Origin: Gemmatirosa kalamazoonensis
GTDB lineage: Bacteria; Gemmatimonadota; Gemmatimonadetes; Gemmatimonadales; Gemmatimonadaceae
Assembly (NCBI RefSeq): GCF_000522985.1
Contig: NZ_CP007128.1
Location: 3,642,220-3,706,219 of the forward strand
Length of the DNA stretch: 64,000 nt
Direction of reading: 5' to 3'
In this document: in pieces, positions 10,722-18,412 of the stretch
Numbering within the stretch: position 1 is the stretch's first letter
How the letters are laid out: every line of letters starts with the position of its first letter
Position numbers and translations under genes: made by a program
The notes under the pieces: model-generated
Told to the model about the DNA's origin: nothing
Database searches by the model: none
What the model saw: the letters and a program-made list of their open reading frames with translations, nothing else

Positions 10722-12020
10722 ATGCCACGCCCCACACTCGCCGATGCCGCGCCCGTGATCCTGCGCCCCACGCGGGAGGAGCGGCTGCGCGTGGTCCGTC
10801 GCCGACTCGGCGTGCTGCTCGCCGCATACGTCTGCGCGCTGCAGCTCGCGGCGGCGCTCGAGGCGACGACGTTCGCGTGGCCGCTGCGCGCGCGGTTCGA
10901 GTGGGCGCCGTCGCTCGCGACACTCGCGCTGGCGGCGCTGCGTGGCATCCCGCTCGGGTACTTCCTCGCGTTCGCGGTGCGCGGCCGCACCGTGTTGAAG
11001 GCGAGCCTGGCCGCCGGCGCGGGCCTCGGCACGGCGCTCGAGCTGTGCGCGCTGCTCGGCGCGCGGCCGGTGACGCTGGCCGCGATCGCCTGCGTCGGGA
11101 TCGGCGGCGTGGTCGGCGCGCTGGCGTTCCTGCTCCTCGCCCGTCGGCTGCGAGCGAGGGCATCGAACGACGCACTGCTGCTGGCGCCGGATCTCCCGCT
11201 CGTCGGCGGCGCGTACGTGGCGGCGCCGTTGCTCTGGCTCACCGCGTCGGCCGCCTCCGCGTTCGACGCGAACGGACCGCGTTGGGGGTTGATCCTGCTC
11301 ACGCTGTACGGCGCGTCGCTCGTCGGCAGCGCGCGGGCAAGCCGGGGGCCGGCCGGTGGCGGGACGCTCGCGCACGGCCTGGCGGCGGCGCTGTGGTCGC
11401 TCGTCGGCCTCGCGCCGATGGTCTCGTCGGCCCCGATGGCCGTCGCGGCGCTCGCCGTGAGCGCGGGCGTGTTCGCCGCGCTGCACCCGATGCTGCTCGG
11501 CGCGCGCGGCCGCGAGCGACGGGTGGAAGGCCCGGCACTTCGGCGTGCGCTGCCGCTGCTCGGGCTGTACCTGGCGCTCGCCGCGCTGGCGCCGATGGCC
11601 GCCGCGCGCGCCGGACAGCCCGGCGCATGGGCCACGTGGGCCGTGCTCGCCGCGTCGCTGCCCGCTGGCGGGTGGTGCGAGCTCGCGGCGGCGATGACGG
11701 TGACCGGCTATGCGCTCACCGAGCTGCAGGGCCGTCGGATCGACGAGGGCCTAACGCCGTGGCGCGTCGCCGCGCCGTGGGTCGCCGCCGTCGCGGTGGC
11801 GGCCGCGGCGCTCCGCGTCTGCGCCGAGGTGCCCGAGCCGTCACTGATGCTCGCCGCGCGGTTCGCGGCCGGCGCGTTCCTGTGCATGGCCGCGGCGCGG
11901 GGCGGCGCGGGACTCTACGAGCTGCAGCGGCGACATGCACGGGCGCACGCGATCGAGGCCGGCGTGCGCGGGGTGAGCGCGAAGCGCGCGCGGGGGACCG
12001 TGGCCGGGAGCGTCGCGTAG
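10722..12020 (+). CDS. Polytopic membrane protein of unknown function, weakly VanZ-like
   Basis: A 432-residue protein with about ten hydrophobic segments. The region at residues ~55-125 (GIPLGYFLAF, then a conserved-looking acidic ALEL and the GIGGVVGAL helix) loosely resembles the VanZ family, but the match is weak and the rest is not recognised. The ATG at 10722 follows a gap of 84 bases after the second tRNA, and the predicted N-terminus is a short cytoplasmic Arg-rich segment before the first helix. The gene ends 40 bases before pyrR and may be transcribed separately from it. Confidence 0.65.
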   Translation: MPRPTLADAAPVILRPTREERLRVVRRRLGVLLAAYVCALQLAAALEATTFAWPLRARFEWAPSLATLALAALRGIPLGYFLAFAVRGRTVLKASLAAGAGLGTALELCALLGARPVTLAAIACVGIGGVVGALAFLLLARRLRARASNDALLLAPDLPLVGGAYVAAPLLWLTASAASAFDANGPRWGLILLTLYGASLVGSARASRGPAGGGTLAHGLAAALWSLVGLAPMVSSAPMAVAALAVSAGVFAALHPMLLGARGRERRVEGPALRRALPLLGLYLALAALAPMAAARAGQPGAWATWAVLAASLPAGGWCELAAAMTVTGYALTELQGRRIDEGLTPWRVAAPWVAAVAVAAAALRVCAEVPEPSLMLAARFAAGAFLCMAAARGGAGLYELQRRHARAHAIEAGVRGVSAKRARGTVAGSVA

Positions 12021-12046
12021 CGCGACCAGGCGGTGCCGCGGGCGGT

Positions 12047-12052
12047 TATATT
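12047..12052 (+). promoter_or_regulatory. -10 box (TATATT) directly before pyrR
   Basis: TATATT matches the consensus at five of six positions and ends eight bases before the ATG at 12061. The transcript would begin at or near the ATG and leave no leader for PyrR-dependent attenuation upstream of pyrR. Confidence 0.55.
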
Positions 12053-12060
12053 CGCCGCTC

Positions 12061-12621
12061 ATGGCAACGACACAGACCACGGTGCTCGACGCGCGCGCGA
12101 TGAAGCGCGCGCTGAAGCGGATGGCCGACGAGATCGTCGAGCTGAACGCGGGAACGGACGGGCTGATTCTCGTCGGCATCCAGCGGCGAGGCGTGCAGCT
12201 CGCGGAGCGCCTCGGGGCGCTGATCCAGGAGAGCGAGGGCGTGGACGTGCCGCGCGGCGCGCTTGACATTACGCTCTATCGCGACGACCTCCAGACGGTG
12301 GGGCCGCGGCCGGTCGTCGGGCCGACGTCGCTGCCGGTGGACATCGACGGGCAGCGCGTGGTGATCGTCGACGACGTGCTGTACACGGGGCGTACCGTGC
12401 GCGCCGCGCTCGACGAGCTGGCGGACTTCGGACGGCCGGCGCGGATCGGGCTCGCGGTGCTCGTGGATCGCGGTGGACGCGAGCTACCGATCCACGCCGA
12501 CATCGTCGGCAAGCGGCTCGACGCGGGTATGGCGGGCCCGGTGGACGTGCTCGTGCAGGAGCTCGACGGGCGCGACGCCGTGGTGGTGACGCTCGGCGAC
12601 GACGCGGGCTCGGAGGTGTGA
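12061..12621 (+). CDS. pyrR: Bifunctional pyr operon regulator / uracil phosphoribosyltransferase
   Basis: A 186-residue PyrR. The PRPP-binding loop [13 protein letters not shown] starts near residue 100, preceded by [13 protein letters not shown] and [11 protein letters not shown], both characteristic of PyrR. In Firmicutes it binds pyr mRNA in response to UMP; it can also make UMP from uracil. It heads a pyrR-pyrB-pyrC operon whose genes overlap by 1-4 bases. A TATATT box only eight bases upstream suggests the mRNA has no leader, so any RNA-binding control must act within or downstream of the pyrR coding region. Confidence 0.95.
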   Translation: MATTQTTVLDARAMKRALKRMADEIVELNAGTDGLILVGIQRRGVQLAERLGALIQESEGVDVPRGALDITLYRDDLQTVGPRPVVGPTSLPVDIDGQRVVIVDDVLYTGRTVRAALDELADFGRPARIGLAVLVDRGGRELPIHADIVGKRLDAGMAGPVDVLVQELDGRDAVVVTLGDDAGSEV

Positions 12622-13595
12622 TGCCGGTCGCCCCGACCCAGCTCGGCAAGGATCTCCTCGCGCTCGAGCCGCTGTCGGCCGAGCAGATCCGGCTCATCCT
12701 CGACACCGCGCAGCCGTTCCGCGAGATCAGCGAGCGCGCGATCAAGAAGGTGCCCACGCTGCGCGGGCAGACGTGCGTGAACCTCTTCTTCGAGGCGTCA
12801 ACGCGCACGCGCGTGTCGTTCGAGTTCGCCGAGAAGCGCATGAGCGCCGACACGGTGAGCATCGCGGCGTCGGGATCGAGCGTGCAGAAGGGCGAGACGC
12901 TGGTCGACACGGCGCGCAACCTCGAGGCGATGCGGATCGACATGGTCGTGATCCGTCACGGCGCGTCCGGCGCCGCGCAGTTCCTCGCCGAGCGCATCGA
13001 GTCGAACGTGATCAACGCCGGGGACGGCACGCACGAGCATCCGACGCAGGGGTTGCTCGACCTGCTCACGCTGCGCGACAAGTTCGGGCGCCTGGAGGGG
13101 CTGCGCGTGTGCATCGTGGGCGACGTGCTGCACTCGCGCGTCGCGCGCTCGAACATCTGGGGCCTGAAGAAGCTCGGCGCCGAGGTGGGCGTGTGCGGCC
13201 CGCGGTCGCTGCTGCCTAACGCGATCGACGAGCTGGGCGTCGAGGTGTTCGACCGCGTGGAGGCGGCGATCGAGTGGGCGCAGGCGCTGAACGTGCTGCG
13301 CCTGCAGCTGGAGCGCATGGAGGCGGGGTACATCCCGTCGCTGCGCGAGTACAACCGCGTGTTCGGCGTGACGCGAGAACGGCTCGAGCGCGCGCCGCGC
13401 GACCTGCTGATCCTTCATCCGGGCCCGATGAACCGCGGCGTCGAGATCGACAGCGACGTGGCGGATGGGCCGCACAGCGTGATCCTCGAACAGGTGACCA
13501 ACGGCGTGGCGGTGCGAATGGCGGTGCTCTACCTCCTCGCCGGCGGGCGGCCGGAGCTCGCGGAGGCGGCGAAGGGCCGGGGAGGCGACGCGTGA
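12621..13595 (+). CDS. pyrB: Aspartate carbamoyltransferase, catalytic chain
   Basis: A 324-residue enzyme joining carbamoyl phosphate and aspartate in pyrimidine synthesis. The carbamoyl-phosphate loop STRTR is at residues 60-64, [11 protein letters not shown] near 137 and a C-terminal [11 protein letters not shown] near 268 are all family landmarks. The ATG at 12621 shares one base with the pyrR stop (TGATG); an in-frame GTG at 12618 is possible. No pyrI regulatory subunit is present. It is coupled to pyrC by a four-base GTGA overlap. Confidence 0.96.
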   Translation: MPVAPTQLGKDLLALEPLSAEQIRLILDTAQPFREISERAIKKVPTLRGQTCVNLFFEASTRTRVSFEFAEKRMSADTVSIAASGSSVQKGETLVDTARNLEAMRIDMVVIRHGASGAAQFLAERIESNVINAGDGTHEHPTQGLLDLLTLRDKFGRLEGLRVCIVGDVLHSRVARSNIWGLKKLGAEVGVCGPRSLLPNAIDELGVEVFDRVEAAIEWAQALNVLRLQLERMEAGYIPSLREYNRVFGVTRERLERAPRDLLILHPGPMNRGVEIDSDVADGPHSVILEQVTNGVAVRMAVLYLLAGGRPELAEAAKGRGGDA

Positions 13596-14884
13596 CGCGA
13601 CCCATTCTGCTGCGCGGCGGGCGCGTGCTCGACCCGTCGCAGGGACTCGATCTTCCGTCGGGCGACGTGCTGCTCGTCGACGGCCGCGTGCAGCATGCGG
13701 GCGAGCGCGTCGGGACGCCCGACGATGCGGAGACGATCGACTGCGCGGGGCTCGTCGTGTCGCCGGGCTTCATCGACGTGCACTGCCACCTGCGCGAGCC
13801 GGGGCGGGAGGACGTGGAGACGATCGCGACGGGCGCGCGCGCGGCGGCGGCGGGCGGCTTCACCGCCGTATGCGCGATGCCTAACACCGATCCGGTGACC
13901 GACAACCAGGCGGCGGTCGGGTTCATCATCCGGCAGGCGATCCGTGCCCAAGCCGCGCGCGTGTACCCGATCGGCGCGATCACGATGGGGCAGCGCGGCG
14001 AGTCGCTCGCCGAGTTCGGCGAGATGGTGGGCGCCGGCGCGGTCGCGGTGAGCGACGACGGCAAGCCGGTGGTGAGCGCGCAGATGATGCGCACGGCGCT
14101 GGAGTACGCGCGCACGTTCGGCATCCCGGTGGCCGACCACTGCGAGGAGCCGACGCTCGCGAAGGGCGGCGCGATGAACGAGGGCCTAACGTCGGCGCGC
14201 CTCGGCCTCCGCGGCATCCCGAGCGAGGCCGAGGAGATCATGGCCATCCGCGACATCCTGCTCGCGCGGCGCACGGGCGGCCACGTGCACCTGTGCCACA
14301 TGAGCACGAAGGGCTCCGTCGAGCTGATTCGCTGGGGGAAGGAGCGCGGCATCAACGTCACCGCGGAGGTGTGCCCGCACCACCTGTCGCTGACCGACGA
14401 GGCGGTGGAGGGCTACGACACGAACGCGAAGATGAACCCGCCGCTGCGCACCGCGGAGGACGTGGAAGCGCTGCAGCAGGCGGTGCGCGACGGCACGATC
14501 GACGTCGTCGCGACGGACCACGCGCCGCACCACTACGACGAGAAGGAGCGCGAGTTCGCGGACGCGCCCAACGGCATCGTGGGGCTGGAGACGGCGCTCG
14601 CGGTGCTCGTCACGTGGCTCGTGCAGCCCGGGGTGATCGACTACGCGACGCTGGTGGAGAAGATGGCATGCGCACCGGCGCGCGTGTTCCATCTCCCGGG
14701 CGGGACGCTGCGGCGCGGGAGCCCCGGCGACGTGACCGTGTTCGACCCCGAGCGCGAGTGGGTGGTGGACCCGACGCGCTTCCGCACGAAGGGGCGCAAC
14801 ACGCCGTACGCCGGGCAGACGCTGCGCGGCCGCGCGGTGTGCACGATCGTCGACGGTCGTGTCGTACACCACATGGGCGCGTGA
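13592..14884 (+). CDS. pyrC: Dihydroorotase, class I
   Basis: A 430-residue zinc amidohydrolase that cyclises carbamoyl aspartate. The metal motif H64-C-H66 lies in [10 protein letters not shown]. The MPNTDPVTD segment, the [10 protein letters not shown] motif near 267, and the catalytic Asp309 in DHAPHH are all in place, so it is an active type rather than the inactive PyrC-like partner (PyrC') seen in some species. The GTG at 13592 overlaps the pyrB stop. Together with pyrB it makes steps two and three of the UMP pathway. Confidence 0.96.
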   Translation: MTRPILLRGGRVLDPSQGLDLPSGDVLLVDGRVQHAGERVGTPDDAETIDCAGLVVSPGFIDVHCHLREPGREDVETIATGARAAAAGGFTAVCAMPNTDPVTDNQAAVGFIIRQAIRAQAARVYPIGAITMGQRGESLAEFGEMVGAGAVAVSDDGKPVVSAQMMRTALEYARTFGIPVADHCEEPTLAKGGAMNEGLTSARLGLRGIPSEAEEIMAIRDILLARRTGGHVHLCHMSTKGSVELIRWGKERGINVTAEVCPHHLSLTDEAVEGYDTNAKMNPPLRTAEDVEALQQAVRDGTIDVVATDHAPHHYDEKEREFADAPNGIVGLETALAVLVTWLVQPGVIDYATLVEKMACAPARVFHLPGGTLRRGSPGDVTVFDPEREWVVDPTRFRTKGRNTPYAGQTLRGRAVCTIVDGRVVHHMGA

Positions 14885-14914
14885 CGTGGCGCACTGAGCG
14901 CGCGCGCCGCGCGC

Positions 14915-14920
14915 TATATT
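14915..14920 (+). promoter_or_regulatory. -10 box for the zinc-ribbon gene
   Basis: TATATT, a five-of-six match, lies 46 bases before the ATG at 14967. Unlike the leaderless group, this transcript would have a leader with GAGAGG before the start. No clear -35. Confidence 0.4.
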
Positions 14921-14966
14921 CCGCGTCCCACCGACGATACCGGCCGCCCGGCCGGGAGAGGCAGCG

Positions 14967-15884
14967 ATGACCAACGCGATGACGGTGCCCGCGGACGAGA
15001 TCCGCGGGCTGATCGAGGAACGGGAGCGCTACGAGGGCTGGCTCACGGCGCTCGAGGCGCGCCGTGGCGCGACGCCGGGGCACGTGTTCGATCGCGTGCG
15101 CGCCGACTACGACACGCGGCTGCAGGGCGTGCGCGATCGGCTCGCCGAGCACGTCGGCCCGCTGCAGGCGGCGGAGGCCGACCTCGCGCGGCGCTACGAC
15201 GAGGTGTCGCGATCGCTCGGCGAGCGGCAGGACCAGCTCGCGGAGCTGGAGCTGCGCACGCTGGTGGGCGAGTTCGCGGCGGACGAGGGGGAGCGCCGCG
15301 TCCAGGAGGCGGCCGCCGCTGTGCGAGAACTGGATGGCGCGCGACGGAGCACCTCCGAGGAGCTGACCGAGCTGCGCGCGCTGCTGCAGCGGGCAGGTGG
15401 TTCGCCGAGCGGTCCGTCGCCCGAGGCGCCGGTCGCGCTGACGGGCGAGATCCGCGGCCCGGCGGCTCCGGCGCCCGACGCGGCCGCCCCCGCCGCGCCG
15501 GCCGCCGATCGCATGGCCGAGCGTGCGGCACCGAGCGGGCTCGCCGACGCGTTCGACGCCGCGGCCCGCGACGAGTTGGCGCCGCCGGCGGCGACGACCT
15601 CCCAGGCCGCGCAGACCGCGCCATCGACACCTGCCGCGGATCGCCGGGCGGCCGGGTGGCCGAGCGGGCAGCAGGTGGCCGGCGCGGCGGACGACGAGAG
15701 CTTCGTCGGCACGGGCCAGCGACTCGACGCGCTCGCGGCGTCGCTCGGCGGTGCGGTGGCGCCGCCGCCGGCGGCGTCGGGGGCGGGGCAGGAGCGCACG
15801 CTCCGCTGCCAGGACTGCGGCGAGATGAACTATCCGACCGAGTGGTACTGCGAGCGGTGCGGTGGCGAGCTGGCGGCCATGTGA
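14967..15884 (+). CDS. Coiled-coil protein with C-terminal zinc ribbon, unknown function
   Basis: A 305-residue soluble protein. Residues ~5-140 are almost continuous charged coiled coil (EIRGLIEERERYEGWL through ELRALLQRA). A low-complexity Ala/Pro linker of about 130 residues follows. The last 30 residues form a zinc-ribbon with two CxxC pairs (RCQDCGEMN and YCERCGGE). It is preceded by GAGAGG and ends before a bidirectional hairpin shared with rpsT. The combination suggests an oligomeric scaffold with a ribbon that binds protein or nucleic acid, but I do not recognise a named family. Confidence 0.75.
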   Translation: MTNAMTVPADEIRGLIEERERYEGWLTALEARRGATPGHVFDRVRADYDTRLQGVRDRLAEHVGPLQAAEADLARRYDEVSRSLGERQDQLAELELRTLVGEFAADEGERRVQEAAAAVRELDGARRSTSEELTELRALLQRAGGSPSGPSPEAPVALTGEIRGPAAPAPDAAAPAAPAADRMAERAAPSGLADAFDAAARDELAPPAATTSQAAQTAPSTPAADRRAAGWPSGQQVAGAADDESFVGTGQRLDALAASLGGAVAPPPAASGAGQERTLRCQDCGEMNYPTEWYCERCGGELAAM

Positions 15885-15904
15885 GGCGGGCATGCGAGCG
15901 GAGA

Positions 15905-15946
15905 AAACGCGGCGGGGTCCCTCGATCGAGGGACCCCGCCGCGTTT
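15905..15946. terminator. 42-base perfect palindrome between convergent genes
   Basis: AAACGCGGCGGGGTCCCTCGA and its exact complement form a 21-bp uninterrupted stem ending in TTT on both strands. It lies between the zinc-ribbon gene and rpsT, which face each other, so it can serve as a two-way intrinsic terminator. Confidence 0.85.
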
Positions 15947-15980
15947 CGTGACCCGGTGTCGTGGCGCTAGGCGCCGAGGC

Positions 15981-16229
15981 TCACTGCGCGCCGGCGGCCG
16001 TCTTGCGGGCGATCTGCGCCTTGTGGCGCGCCGCCTTGTTCTTGTGGATCAGGCCCTTGCGGGCGGCGCGGTCGAGCTGGCTGACCGCGTTCAGCTTGTC
16101 GGCATCGGACGCGCCGTCGGCGCGCCCCTTCTTGAGGGCGGTGCGGAGCGCCGAGCGCTGCGCACGGTTGCGCACCGCGGCGGCGCGCGACTTCCGCATG
16201 TTCTTCTTGGCGGACGCGATATTCGGCAC
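15981..16229 (-). CDS. rpsT: 30S ribosomal protein S20
   Basis: An 82-residue basic protein beginning VPNIASAKKNMRKS, the conserved S20 start, and continuing with NRAQRSALRTALKK and LIHKNKAARHKAQIARK. S20 binds 16S rRNA early in small-subunit assembly. I chose the GTG at 16229 because the mature S20 sequence starts there and an AGGAGAA ribosome-binding site precedes it; the frame is open further upstream to 16265 without S20-like sequence. It has a good promoter on the reverse strand and the shared palindrome as terminator. Confidence 0.97.
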   Translation of the reverse strand: MPNIASAKKNMRKSRAAAVRNRAQRSALRTALKKGRADGASDADKLNAVSQLDRAARKGLIHKNKAARHKAQIARKTAAGAQ

Positions 16230-16276
16230 TTGGGAGTTCTCCTGATGTGTTGGCGCGCGGGTCACGCGAGCCTCGA

Positions 16277-16305
16277 AGGCTACCGACCGAGGCGGTGCAT
16301 GTCAA
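16277..16305 (-). promoter_or_regulatory. rpsT promoter
   Basis: On the reverse strand TTGACA (16300-16305), a full match, and TAGCCT (16277-16282) are spaced by 17 bases, about 50 bases before the rpsT start. Confidence 0.6.
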
Positions 16306-16337
16306 GGCAGGACAGGCAGTTGGCGCATCTCACCGGT

Positions 16338-16366
16338 TTGACCCGCGGGGGGCACCCTCGATAGGT
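16338..16366 (+). promoter_or_regulatory. Possible promoter for the protease-scpA-scpB operon
   Basis: TTGACC (16338-16343) is followed after 17 bases by ATAGGT (or TAGGTT one base later). It is divergent from the rpsT promoter. The -10 is weak. Confidence 0.35.
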
Positions 16367-16417
16367 TTCGCGCTCGCCGCCGCCGTCCGGCGCGGCCGGC
16401 ACTCCCGGGGCTTCGTC

Positions 16418-17092
16418 TTGAACCTCACCGACCTCCTCATCGTCGCGCCCGTCCTGCTCTTCTCGATGGTGGCGCACGAGTACGCCCACGGCTACGCCGC
16501 GCTCCGGCAGGGCGATCCGACGGCGTACCAGCTCGGCCGGCTGACGTTCAACCCCGTGAAGCACATCGACCCGTTCATGACGATCATCCTCCCCGTCATG
16601 ACGGCGCTGACGGGCGGGTTCATCTTCGGCGGGGCGAAGCCGGTGCCGGTGGACCCGCGCAATTACCGCAGCTATCGGCGGGGCGACATCATCGTGTCGC
16701 TGGCGGGGATCGCGACGAACCTCGTTCTCGCGGCGGTCTGCGCGGCACTCATCGTGCCCCTCGGCATGCTCGGCCGCGCGCTGCCCGCGGCGACGACGTC
16801 GCTCGCGATCCTGCAGGAGATGATGCGGGCCGGGGTGATGTTCAATCTCATCCTGGCGTTCTTCAACCTGCTGCCGATCCCGCCGCTCGACGGCTCGCAC
16901 GTCGCGAAGTACCTGCTGCCGCCGGCGTGGGGGCTGCGATACGCGCAGCTCGGGCGCTTCGGGTTCCTCATCGTGCTCCTCTTCCTCACGGTGGGGCGCG
17001 GCGTGCTCGCGATCTGGATGGCGCCGGCCGGTGCGCTGAACGCGGTGGCGACCACGCTCGTGTCGCCGTACCTGCTGCCGAACCCGCTGTGA
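16418..17092 (+). CDS. Site-2 protease-type membrane metallopeptidase (M50)
   Basis: A 224-residue membrane protein with the zinc motif HEYAHG early in the first helix and the second M50 signature NLLPIPPLDGS near residue 150, plus GGAKPVPVDPRNYR between them. No PDZ domain is present, so it belongs to the compact, short S2P group common beside scpA. It would cleave within membranes, but the substrate is unknown. The start is uncertain: TTG at 16418 begins the first helix, while the longer frame upstream lacks good sequence. Its stop overlaps the scpA start (GTGA). Confidence 0.85.
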   Translation: MNLTDLLIVAPVLLFSMVAHEYAHGYAALRQGDPTAYQLGRLTFNPVKHIDPFMTIILPVMTALTGGFIFGGAKPVPVDPRNYRSYRRGDIIVSLAGIATNLVLAAVCAALIVPLGMLGRALPAATTSLAILQEMMRAGVMFNLILAFFNLLPIPPLDGSHVAKYLLPPAWGLRYAQLGRFGFLIVLLFLTVGRGVLAIWMAPAGALNAVATTLVSPYLLPNPL

Positions 17093-17889
17093 GCGACGAC
17101 GAGCGCCTAACGTGGGGCGATGCCCCGGTCGTCGAGCCGCGCGACGCCCAGCCGCAGCAGGTCGTCCCGGGCACCGGCGCGTTCGTCGTGGAGCTGGCGC
17201 AGTTCTCCGGGCCGCTCGACCTGCTGCTCTCGCTGATCCGCGACGAGCAACTGGACGTCTACGACATCCCCATCGCGCGGGTGGCCCAGCAATTCCTCGC
17301 GCGCGTGAAGGAGCTCGGTCTCGACGAGGCGGCCGACTACCTCGAGATGGCCGCGCGACTGCTGCGCATCAAGGCGCAGCTCCTGCTGCCGCGCAGCGGC
17401 GACGAGGAGGCGTGGGAGGATCCGCGCGCGGAGCTCGTGCGGCGGCTGCTCGAGTACCAGCAGGTGCGCGAGGTCGTGGAGCACCTCGACCGACTCGGCG
17501 AGGATCGACGGCAGCGCTTCACGCGCGGATGGAACCCCGCCCTGGCCGCCATGCTGCCGACCGGCGCGCCTCCGCTCGCGCTCTCGCTCAGCGAGCTGCT
17601 GTCGGCGGTGGACCGCGTGCTGCGCACGGCGAAGGAGCCGACGATCCACGACGTCGTGCCGCGCGCGCTCGACGTGGCGAGCGCGATCGTGACCGTGCGG
17701 AGCGTGCTCGCGCTGCGTCGGCGCGCGCGGTGGACGGACGTCGTCGGCGCCGACGCGGAGCCGTGGCAGATCCTCAGCGTGCTGCTCGCGCTGCTCGAGA
17801 TGGCGAAGCTCGGTGAGCTGCGCCTCGAACAATCACGACCCTTTGCCGTGGTGGAGATCGCGAGTGACGTCGCTGGCGAAGCTGCTTGA
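17089..17889 (+). CDS. scpA: Segregation and condensation protein A
   Basis: A 266-residue kleisin of the SMC-ScpAB condensin. The N-terminal SMC-neck-binding part is clear (FSGPLDLLLSLIRDEQLDVYDIPIARV), followed by ADYLEMAARLLRIKAQLLLP and a C-terminal winged helix (LALLEMAKLGELRLEQ). The GTG at 17089 overlaps the protease stop by three bases. It overlaps scpB by 26 bases, so the two subunits are translated together. No smc gene is in the window. Confidence 0.95.
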   Translation: MSDDERLTWGDAPVVEPRDAQPQQVVPGTGAFVVELAQFSGPLDLLLSLIRDEQLDVYDIPIARVAQQFLARVKELGLDEAADYLEMAARLLRIKAQLLLPRSGDEEAWEDPRAELVRRLLEYQQVREVVEHLDRLGEDRRQRFTRGWNPALAAMLPTGAPPLALSLSELLSAVDRVLRTAKEPTIHDVVPRALDVASAIVTVRSVLALRRRARWTDVVGADAEPWQILSVLLALLEMAKLGELRLEQSRPFAVVEIASDVAGEAA

Positions 17890-18412
17890 GGCCGCGCTGT
17901 TCGCAAGCACGCGCCCGGTGCCGTACGACGAGCTCCGGGCGCTCGACGCGTCGGCCGACGACGGGGCGCTGGAGGCCGCGCTCGAGGAGCTGCGGCAGCA
18001 CTACGACGACCCGGACGACGGGCACGCGTTCGAGCTCGTGGAGCAGGGCGGCGGCTGGCAGCTGCTCACGCGGCCCGAGTTCACGGAGGCGATCGAGCGC
18101 GCGCAGCTCGCGCAACGGCCGCAGCGCCTGTCGGCCGCGTCGCTCGAGACGCTGGCGATCATCGCGTACCGGCAGCCGATCGGGCGTGCCGAGATCGAGG
18201 AGATCCGCGGCGTGTCGGTCGGCGGCGTGCTGAAGATGCTGCTCGAGCGCGGGCTCGTGGACGTCGTGGGTCGCTCCGAGGGGCTCGGGCGGCCCCTGCT
18301 CTACGGCACGACGCCGTTGTTCCTCGAGCAGTTCGCGCTGCGCCACCTCGACGAGCTGCCGCGGGCCGACGAGCTGGCGGTGGCGTTGCGCACGGAGCCG
18401 AAGCCGGTATGA
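17864..18412 (+). CDS. scpB: Segregation and condensation protein B
   Basis: A 182-residue winged-helix protein that dimerises and binds the linker of ScpA. Conserved segments include SAASLETLAIIAYRQPI and AEIEEIRGVSVGG, then VDVVGRSEGLGRPLLYGTT. The GTG at 17864 starts at SLAKLLEAALFAS, the usual ScpB N-terminus; an upstream in-frame ATG at 17813 is less likely. The stop overlaps the ATG of the pseudouridine synthase gene (ATGA). Confidence 0.95.
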   Translation: MTSLAKLLEAALFASTRPVPYDELRALDASADDGALEAALEELRQHYDDPDDGHAFELVEQGGGWQLLTRPEFTEAIERAQLAQRPQRLSAASLETLAIIAYRQPIGRAEIEEIRGVSVGGVLKMLLERGLVDVVGRSEGLGRPLLYGTTPLFLEQFALRHLDELPRADELAVALRTEPKPV

